Source of the DNA: Thelonectria olida
Lineage: Eukaryota > Ascomycota > Sordariomycetes > Hypocreales > Nectriaceae
Length of the DNA: 64,000 bases
Assembly (NCBI GenBank): GCA_020736575.1
Contig: JAGPYM010000009.1
Coordinates: 992,001-1,056,000 of the forward strand
Direction: 5' to 3'
How positions within the stretch are numbered: position 1 is the first letter of the stretch; each line of letters starts with the position of its first letter. The translations under genes and the position numbers were made by a program. The notes below the pieces were generated by a model. It was not told the DNA's origin, ran no database searches, and worked only from the letters and a program-made list of their open reading frames with translations. Shown in pieces: positions 55,965 through 64,000 of this stretch.

Positions 55965-58900
55965 AGGATTTGATGAGGAAGAACGAAGGAGGAGAGATGA
56001 GAGACTTGCAGAGACGAGACGAAACGAAACGAAGATAGGAGGAGATGGGCATTCTGACATGATGTAGGTAGGCAGGCATGACGAATGATGAGTTGTTGGA
56101 TGGGCGGTAGATGTCATTCATTGCATGGGGGGGGGGTTATTAGGAAGGATTTGGAGTTTTGGTGCGGTATGATATCTTGCAAAAATTGGAGCGGCATAGT
56201 GTTAGATTTCGGGTTGAATTGAGAACTGTATCTCCTTGCAAGTCTGACTTCTTGTCTTTGCTCTCTGCGAACTGAGTCTTGAAACGCGAGCAGGTACGTT
56301 ATACTGGTATTGTAGTATCGAATTCATTCTGGAGGTTTCGTAAGCTGCCCATCAAAGTGACGGCCAAGGAAGCAGCCAACAAACATGGACGAATCTCCGT
56401 GAAGCAAGAACGGCAATTGCTCTTGCCAACTCAAACAATCAACTTACCACCTCAGACACGGCACAATGCAAATGACTCGGCTAGATGCGGTCTGAGATAT
56501 TTTCCTCCCTTCAACATCGTCCGTGTTTCCACAAACGCCCTCCAACGGCCATCTTCACCTCATCATCTGCATCCCTGATGAGACCAGCTGCACGTGGGGG
56601 AACCATTCATTCCAGGGGTTTCTTCCGAAATATTCCCTCTTGCATTCGCCGTGTTTCATTCCGCTACGGCCGAGGTCCTTGAGTGCATACATCACATGGT
56701 GAAATCTGGGGACGGCCGGGAAAGGGGGGGTTCGTGCAGGTAACGGACGTCGTCGTTTGGAATGCGCTTACAGCTTAGCTACAGGATCGTACCACATAGC
56801 AAGATTGCGGGGGATCATCCTGGCAAGCATCTCATCAATAAGCTGAGCTTTGGAATCACCGGCATTGGTGGTTACCTACCGACGAGCCGTACCAAGTAGT
56901 TACTCCGTACCCCGAGCTTACCAATTGCCGCCCCATGACGCGTCGATACACAATGGCTGTTGCGATGATCCCCAAAAGCGCTAACGAGGGAGTGACGGGC
57001 AGAAGGGCCAAGGACAGAAGCGTGGGGAAGTCCCCGGTTGTTGGCCTGTCTCACGGTTACACAAGATGCTTGGAAAGGCAAGGGCACAGGCCTCAAAACG
57101 TGACGTCGAAATCAAGTCATTTGGCAGCGAACAAAGAAGCATGAGGACAAATACAGTTAATACCCCTCATTTTCTTACCCCTCATCAGCCACCACACCCT
57201 CCGCGAGCTAATGAGATTCCAGATCTCGCGAGGCGCAGCCTCTTTGTTGCAGCACCAGCCGATTGAATTCAAGATATGAGCTTGTTTATTGTATCGAAGG
57301 AGGCCAACGACCTGGCATGTGGCAACGGTTAATGAGGAATCAAGCGGGCTTGAGCCAATTGCCATCAATACGGCACAAGCATAGTCCAGGTAACTAGGGC
57401 ACAAGGTTTGAGGCGGGCAGGCCTCTCAGCCTGATGTTATGTCAGATCGGCACTATCGGAGAGTCTTTGTCCTCTTGGCAGGGACGTTGCACTACGTACC
57501 AGGGGCTCACACGCAGAATCGATGGAAGTTCGACGATGTCGACGATGATGAGGAGTTGTGCTTACCAACACGAGCGAATCTATAGGGCGAGAACAGTGAC
57601 CCATTTACCTTTTTCGATCAATGGTCCATTGTGGAATACTCGAAAGACGACGAGGCACTAGTACGCCGTGCAGCATAGCCCAGCTGTAGGCCGGTGCCGC
57701 CAGTCCAACCAGACGACACACCGACCAGCCAGCTCAACCGAGACCCGGCTGCTTGGCTGGCTTCCTGCGGGCATAGCGTGGGGAATTGAAGATAATTCTG
57801 GGCCTCCGACTACAAACACGTACATTGGGGTACATGGAAGCTGCACGGCAGACGGGCGACGTATGTTCTGTAATGAAGTGGATGGTACGAGACGAGCAAA
57901 ACGAGCTGTGCAGCATCGACATTGCCTTTCTTTTCTTTTTCTTCTCACTTTTTCTCCAGGGCAAGGCAGAGCAAAGCGAAGAAAGAAATACCGTATGAGG
58001 GAAAATGAAAAAGGCCCTTCTCCATGGAGCCACTCATGATGATGATGCACATCATCCAACCCACGCCCGCGCGCCCACACCAAGGCCGATGAGTTTCATG
58101 AGAACTGCCGAGGTCCCAAATACAGAAACAACAGCAGCACATCCCACCCATTTGGTTCCATTATCCATTTTGGGTTCCCCTTTCCTCCCAATTCTCCGGC
58201 CCAGTCTCCTCTCTTATCCCGTGCGAAGCCCAAACAAGCACAAGCATTGAAGCGGCATCAAGACCAGCAACAGGGCTCCCCCTGCCCCCCCGGCACCCTC
58301 CTTGGCTGGCGCTGGCCTCGTGAGCTCTTACCAGCATCACCTCCACGCCTGTGGGGCGTGGGGCTTGATGCCCATGACGTCCCTGATTTGCCAGCTCCCC
58401 CAACTCCATCCCACTCTCTTCTCCACTGGTGCTGATGTTGCGAAGTTTGGGCTTGCAGCTCATGACAAACTTATTTCGAAATGGTTCATCGTGAGAGGTC
58501 AACGGCGTTTGATGCTTCCACGTCCGCCGCGTCTTCTCATTCAACCGCCTTCTCCACGCCGAGTTGCGGAGTGAACAGGACGGCCTGTGGTGGACCTTTT
58601 GTTCCTGGGCCCCGGGGGAAGAAGAGCGAGAAGTGGGAAGTCGAGCCGACTTACAATGCCTTCTCTGCCAATTTACCATCATGACGATTTCCTAACCCAA
58701 CAGGTCCAAACTAAGAATAGTCTAGTGCTCCCCCCCGCGTTGTCTCGTCCTAGTCTGCTGCTTGCTTGGCTCAGATGAGCCGTTGTCCGTTGTGTACTTG
58801 AAGATACCGGCTCCACCATGGTTGTGAGGAATCATGCTGGTCCTCGAGGTACCTCGAAAGAGAACCCAAGAGACGGTGACGGTTTTCGGCGACTGGCCCG

Positions 58901-59039
58901 ACTTCGTTCCTTGTATTAAAAGTCTCATCCCTTTCTCCGTCCTTCTCAGACGACATATAAGATAGGATTCGACCCTCGCCCCCATCTCAGCTTCAATCTC
59001 TCCCTACTCCCTCCCCCTATCCCCCTTGTTCTGCTCGCC
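55965..59039. other. 3.1 kb gene-free spacer before EGT1
   Basis: The zinc-cluster 3' UTR probably includes a G10 run at 56127-56136. A GTACGGAGTA-type motif on the minus strand lies at 56901-56910. ORFs are short and overlap in both strands. The right end, about 58700-59039, is the promoter and short leader of EGT1, pyrimidine-rich near 58975-59035. Confidence 0.5.
56127..56136. repeat. G10 homopolymer
   Basis: Ten consecutive G about 160 bp past the zinc-cluster stop codon, probably in its 3' UTR. Confidence 0.85.
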
Positions 59040-62000
59040 ATGCCATCTGTCACTACAACACAGGCTGCCGCGGTCCAGACCAAGACTCTGGTCAATATCA
59101 AGCAATCTCCTCCAAAAAAACCGGGGATTATTGACATTCGGGGGAATCATGTCGACCTCAACCTGAAAGAGGAGGTAGTCTCCATGTTCAACCCTGAAGA
59201 GGGCCCTCGGAGGTTGCCGACTCTACTCTTGTACAATGAGAGGGGCTTGCAGTTGTTTGAGGAGGTATGGCCTTCTCATGACGGAGTCTGTCGTGCCCCG
59301 TTACTCATTGCTTCCGCAGATCACTTACCTGGACGAATACTATTTGACCAACTACGAGATTGAAGTGTTGAAAAAGTCATGCGATGACATTGCTAGCCGA
59401 ATTCCTGAAGGCTCGTTGCTCATTGAGCTGGGGAGCGGGTTCGTCGATTCCCACTGCCCCCATAAAACCAAGGGCCCCCCAATTGACGGATAACTAACGC
59501 CCAATTGATTGCAGAAACCTTCGAAAGGTGTGTGTGCTGCTACAGGCCTTTGAGAAGATTGAAAAGACGGTTCAATACTTTGCATTGGACCTCTCGAGAA
59601 CGGAGCTGGAACGCACTCTGGCTCAGGTTCCCGACTTCAAGTACGTATCGTGCCACGGGCTTCTGGGCACCTACGACGATGGGAGAGAGTGGCTGAAACA
59701 GCCTGCGATCGCCACCCGTTCCAAATGCATTCTTCACCTGGGATCGAGCATTGGTGCGTTTCTCGTCGTGTGTTGAACCCCCACGGTTACTAAAATGATG
59801 TTGCGAAACCAGGCAATTTCAAGCGTGACGAGGCTTCAGAGTTTCTGGGCGGGTTTTCCGAGCTTCTCCAGCCTTCGGATCTGATGCTAGTTGGAGTGGA
59901 TTCATGCAACGATCCTGCCAAGGTCTAGTAAGTCAGGAGGTCGGTCGTCTTTGCCGACACAACAGCTAACATACGAATAGTCATGCATACAATGGTAAGT
60001 CTTTTGGACACGTATGGTATCCAATAACATCTTATTAACGGGTTTCTTTTCTTTTCCTCATGTAGACGCACAAGGTCTCACACACAGGTAAGCGACCCAT
60101 TCGTCCAGTGTGATTTGCTGCCCAGGGAGCTCACACAAAATTGCCTAGATTCATCCTCAATGGTCTCTCCAATGCGAACGAGCTTCTGGGCGAGCAAGTG
60201 TTTGACGTGGAAAATTGGAAAGTGATTGGCCAATACGTTTACGATGAAGACGGAGGTCGCCATGAGGCCTTCGTTTCTCCCCTTCGCAGCACCAACATTC
60301 TAGGATCGACAGTACTGCCCCATGAGCGGATCCAAATCGAACAGAGCCTGAAATATTCCACGAAAGAGATCGAGCATCTTTTGGAGGCGGCAGGCCTCAC
60401 TGAGTTGGAGCGATGGACGCGGGGAGACGACTATGGTAAGTCAGACAGCGCCAGCGTGACCAGCTCCAGAACAGGACTGCAAAATATGGCCATATTCCTC
60501 ATGATGGGATTGGGTCTTGTTCGGATTACCCCGCGATTCTCGATGAGCTGTGCATGCCGTTGGAACGGGGTGTGCATATTGCCATTTCCCGATCCAGCCG
60601 GTGTGTGAGCAGTGTGTCTTGCGACAGCGTCGATGACGTGGGGGTTTGTATAAAAGAAGCAGGAAAGCGAGAGAAGAATGAACGAGCACAAGCTGACTTG
60701 TTGACTGTAGGATTGCACATGCTGCAAAAATCAAGCATGCCGTTTAGTTTGACCCCGTCAGTCTATGCAGCGGAGCCCCTGCCGACCATCCAAGACTGGG
60801 AAGACCTTTGGAAGGCATGGGATATGGTGACCTTGGGTATGCTCCCGGACGAAGAGCTGATGCGGAAGCCCATCAAGCTGCGAAACGCTTGCATCTTTTA
60901 CCTGGGCCACATTCCCACATTTCTCGACATTCAGCTAACCAAGACGACTCGGGATCCCGCGACCAATCCCGCCTACTATTGGTCCATCTTCGAGCGTGGA
61001 ATTGACCCAGATGTTGACAATCCCGAGCAGTGTCATTCGCACTCGGAAATTCCCGAAGAGTGGCCTCCCGTTGAAGAAATTGCGAAGTACCAAGAGAATG
61101 TTCGCCTACGTCTCCGAGGCTTGTACAAAGCTGAGCCTAACAAGATCTCTCGGAATGTTGCTAGGGGCATCTGGGTTGGATTTGAGCATGAGCTAATGCA
61201 CATTGAGACGCTGTTATACATGTTGCTACAGAGTGGAAAGACGCTTCCTCCTCCTGAGACGGTGCGACCTAACTTTGAGAAGCTGGCCAAGCAGGCGTAT
61301 GCGGCCAGAGTTCCCAACGAGTGGTTCGATATTCCAGAGCAGACCATCACACTGGGAATGGACGATCCTGAGGACGAAACTGATCCTTCTTGTCACTTTG
61401 GCTGGTATGTTAACATTCGAGTGGAGTGGAAAGGGATATGACTAACGCAACTGTTTACTCAGGGACAACGAGAAGCCAGCTCGAGGGGCCAAGGTCCACG
61501 CTTTCCAGGCCCAGGGACGCGCTATTACGAACGAAGAGGTTTGTAAACCACCATATTTGAAGGAGTTTGCTGACGTAATGTTGACAGTACGCCAAGTACT
61601 TGTATAACACACATGGGAGCCAAATCCCAGCTTCTTGGGCGTCTAAGCCAACCAAAACCAACGGCAACGGGGCTTTGAATGGCAGCAGCACCAATAGTTG
61701 CACCAACGGCAATGGCCAAGAAAACGGACATATCGCCAAGGAAGTTCCCGAATCTTTTCTCAAAGGCAAGTGTGTGCGAACAGTGTATGGCTTGGTGCCC
61801 CTAAGGTATGCTCTCGACTGGCCCGTCTTCGCTTCGTACGACGAGCTCGCTGGTTGCGCTGCTTGGATGGGTGGCCGGCTTCCCAGCTTCGAAGAGGCCA
61901 AGAGCATTTACGCGTACGTCAACAAGCAAAAGGCCGCAGCAGAGCAGACATTGGGAAAGACGGTCCCCGCTGTAAACGCTCATCTCGTCAACAACGGCGT

Positions 62001-62385
62001 ACGTGAGACGCCGCCATCTCCCATTTCTGAGACGTCCGAGGACAGCTCGTCTGAGCTGTTCCTCAACCTGGCCAACGCAAACGTTGGCTTCCGTCACTGG
62101 CACCCCGTGTCTGTGACACATCGTGGCAACGAGCTTGCCGGCCAGTCCGAGCTGGGCGGCGTCTGGGAGTGGACCAGCTCCCCCTTGACACGATATCCAG
62201 AGTTCCAGCCCATGTCGCTGTATCCTCTATACACGGCTGACTTCTTCGACGGCAAGCACAACATCGTCCTGGGCGGCTCATGGGCCACACACCCTCGCAT
62301 TGCTGGGCGCAAGAGCTTTGTGAACTGGTATCAGCGCAACTATCCCTACGCTTGGTGCGGTGCCAGGTTGGTCAGAGACATCTGA
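59040..62385 (+). CDS. EGT1: Ergothioneine synthase Egt1 (EgtD methyltransferase fused to EgtB-like sulfoxide synthase)
   Basis: Ten exons give 862 residues: 59040-59264, 59320-59438, 59515-59753, 59813-59927, 59981-59994, 60066-60087, 60149-60435, 60711-61404, 61463-61538, 61588-62385. All junctions are GT..AG and keep frame. Residues 1-340 are the SAM-dependent histidine N-methyltransferase that makes hercynine (LYNERGLQLFEE, TYLDEYYLTNYE, LLIELGSGN, ALDLSRTEL, LHLGSSIGNF). The rest is the iron-dependent sulfoxide synthase joining hercynine with cysteine: a DinB-like helical part with YLGHIPTFLD and GFEHELMHIETLLY (iron-ligand histidines near 500 and 504), then a formylglycine-enzyme-like domain ending SELGGVWEWTSS and LGGSWATHP. 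Asn/Gly/Ser/Thr-rich insert near 61650-61735. Intron 7 is long at 275 bp. The product protects against oxidants; the sulfur-releasing lyase Egt2 would be encoded elsewhere. Confidence 0.94.
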
Positions 62386-63053
62386 ACCAAAACATGACAT
62401 AACTCGAGTGGTGTAATATTCTAAGGGTTTCAGTAAGTTTTCTGAACGGCGAAAAAAAACAGGCAAATGGGCTCTTTGTAGTCGGGGTGTAAAAAACGAA
62501 CTGGGAGCTTTGGTGTTGGAAGCTGTTAATGATGAACAAGGGCAAGGGACGAAACAAATTTTGTCGTGTTATGAGGCACATGTTTCGATTGAGGGGTAGT
62601 AAGATTGAATACGAAAGGTTGAAGGATGGTGTATTGTATTTTGATGAATAGCATTTTTATGGGAGGGTTTTAGTCTTTATTGCAATTGATTCCCGAGTCC
62701 GCTCCTTTTCCCTCTCATAACCCTGCCTGGGCGATAATCGATGATTACAATTCGTCCTCGTCGCAATAATAAGCAGATATCCGTGATCCTCCCTTTTTCC
62801 CGTGCGCCTTTGTTCGCTTGTCGAATCTTATAGCCGCATAATACCATGTCGAAAGACCAATCCGAGAGCCTTCAGGTATCAAATGATACTGGTGTGTTTG
62901 TCTGGCTGATAATGACGAAATATGTGTAAGGGAGACTTTTTGGTGAGCCGTCATTAAACCATCCCGAAGAGGCAGAGCAAGAACAGAGTGTGTAAACAGT
63001 GCTCCCTGGTCCTAGGGATGGGCGCGGCGCTGTGAGTTTGAAATGTGAGTCGC
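62386..63053. other. Convergent spacer between EGT1 and the eIF2B-alpha gene
   Basis: About 670 bp holding both 3' UTRs. AT-richer than average. No open frame supported. Confidence 0.45.
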
Positions 63054-64000
63054 TCAACCGTTCAGACTGCCGTAAATGTCGAGAAGCTGCTCGAAAACGT
63101 AACCAGGCACCTTGATGCCATTCTCGGTTATGAGCTGGGAGATCAAATCGGGAGGCTATTAGTTGTTAGTTTCACTTCCAAAAATGATAGACGGGGCCAT
63201 ACAGTAAAATCAACAGCATCAACGGGGTTCTTGCTCTTGGCGTCGGAAGAAAAGTCAAGAACATGCTGCACAAAGCCAAGGTCCTTCTGGCCCGTAATGA
63301 ACTTGCGAGCAAACTTGTGCGTCTCGGCGGCGACGTAAAACGGCACCTTTGGCTTGGAGGCCATCGCCAACTTTGCAATCTGCAGAGTGCCGAGTCGGGA
63401 GATGATGCCTCCGTTGGAGGACACGGCTTCGGCACCAACGATGACCATGTTGACCTGGCGCAACAGCCCCATGACGTGGGCGACACCGGCCTCTCCAATC
63501 TCGGCAACCGGGATGCCCATTCCACGCAACTCGCTGACAACGCGGTCGCTCTCCTCGGCGCGGGTTTCCTCGCGCACATAAATGACCTTGAACTTTCCGG
63601 CGCCGAGGTTTTGCACCGCACGCTCCAGGATGGCAATGACGGAGCGCGAGGCGCCGTGGGTCAGGACGCATTTGCCCTCGGTGATGAAGCGCCAGCCCGA
63701 CTCGGCAATACCTTTGCGGGCGGCGTTCGCGCGAGCGGCAAAGAGGCGGCCATTAGCCAGGAGGTGTTGCCGGACCTCGTCGAAGCTGTCGTCCTGCTGG
63801 CGCAGTGAGGAGATGAGGTACTGGAGGAAGAGGTCAGTGCCGGCGGAGAGGGGCACTGGGTTTGCGACGGAAGCCTTGAGGCGGTCGGACTGGGCCTTGA
63901 CGGTGTCGAGGGTCTCGAAGACGGTAGTGGAGGGGGTTGAGTTGAGGAGGGCGATGAGAGATTCTATCGCGGCGACGGGTTTGGTGAGGTGGGGGTCTGA
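63054..64000 (-). CDS. GCN3: Translation initiation factor eIF2B subunit alpha (5' part beyond window)
   Basis: Minus strand, running off the right edge. The last two exons are seen: 64000-63203 (edge-limited) and 63155-63054, separated by a 47-bp GTATGG..TAG intron. The visible 300 residues carry the alpha-subunit fold: LTHGASRSVIAILERAV, VIYVREETRAEESDRVV, VMGLLRQVNMVIVGAEAVSS, NGGIISRLGTLQIA and FYVAAETHKFARKF, ending VDFTPPDLISQLITENG and a tail to LNG. eIF2B is the nucleotide exchange factor for eIF2; the alpha subunit senses phosphorylated eIF2 and underlies Gcn4-type amino-acid control. The N-terminus and any earlier introns lie outside. Beta and delta subunits share the fold, but the short C-terminus and the absence of a long N-terminal extension in view favour alpha. 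Confidence 0.9.

Noticed and set aside
57658..58083. Overlapping 120-140-codon frames on both strands before EGT1
   Set aside because: Several frames of similar length overlap on both strands, which indicates absence of stops by composition and not coding; none has a motif.

Overview
The window is nuclear DNA of a filamentous ascomycete, most likely a Sordariomycete and possibly Hypocreales. The evidence is short introns (about 47-100 bp, one of 275 bp) with GT..AG borders, a fungal signalling mucin, a DUF3433-type membrane protein, a Zn2Cys6 regulator, a fused ergothioneine synthase and a fungal Mrp51 mitoribosomal protein. The lineage below Pezizomycotina is inference. I support 16 protein-coding genes, one cut by the right edge. 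I recognised no tRNA, rRNA, transposon, CRISPR array or secondary-metabolite cluster.

Left third (1-23 kb): about 3 kb of upstream DNA leads into an Msb2-like signalling mucin (3005-6670) with three repeat blocks. After 3.2 kb of microsatellite-bearing spacer comes a DUF3433-like multi-pass membrane protein (9864-13156), then histidinol-phosphatase (13587-14642), convergent with a Hos3-type histone deacetylase (15287-18805, minus). A 2.8 kb divergent spacer separates the deacetylase from a secreted, probably GPI-anchored protein (21604-22751) built from two copies of an 8-cysteine module.

Middle (23-34 kb) is a dense housekeeping block: the queuine tRNA-ribosyltransferase catalytic subunit (minus) head-to-head with mitoribosomal Mrp51; ribosomal protein eS17; the RPAP2/Rtr1 CTD phosphatase (minus); and the actin-patch SH3 protein Bbc1.

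Right half (34-64 kb) is gene-poor. Gene-free stretches of 6.4, 5.8 and 3.1 kb surround an unrecognised acidic protein (40118-41710), gamma-tubulin complex component GCP4 (minus), a spartin/senescence-domain protein (minus), a Zn2Cys6 transcription factor whose first exon is unresolved, ergothioneine synthase Egt1 with ten exons including 14- and 22-bp micro-exons, and the C-terminal part of eIF2B-alpha at the edge.

The genes do not form one pathway. The large spacers lie mainly 5' of regulatory or surface genes (msb2, the two-module surface protein, the zinc-cluster factor), while housekeeping genes are tightly packed. The most unusual item is the duplicated 8-Cys module, whose two copies share cysteine spacing and carry introns at the same place and phase.
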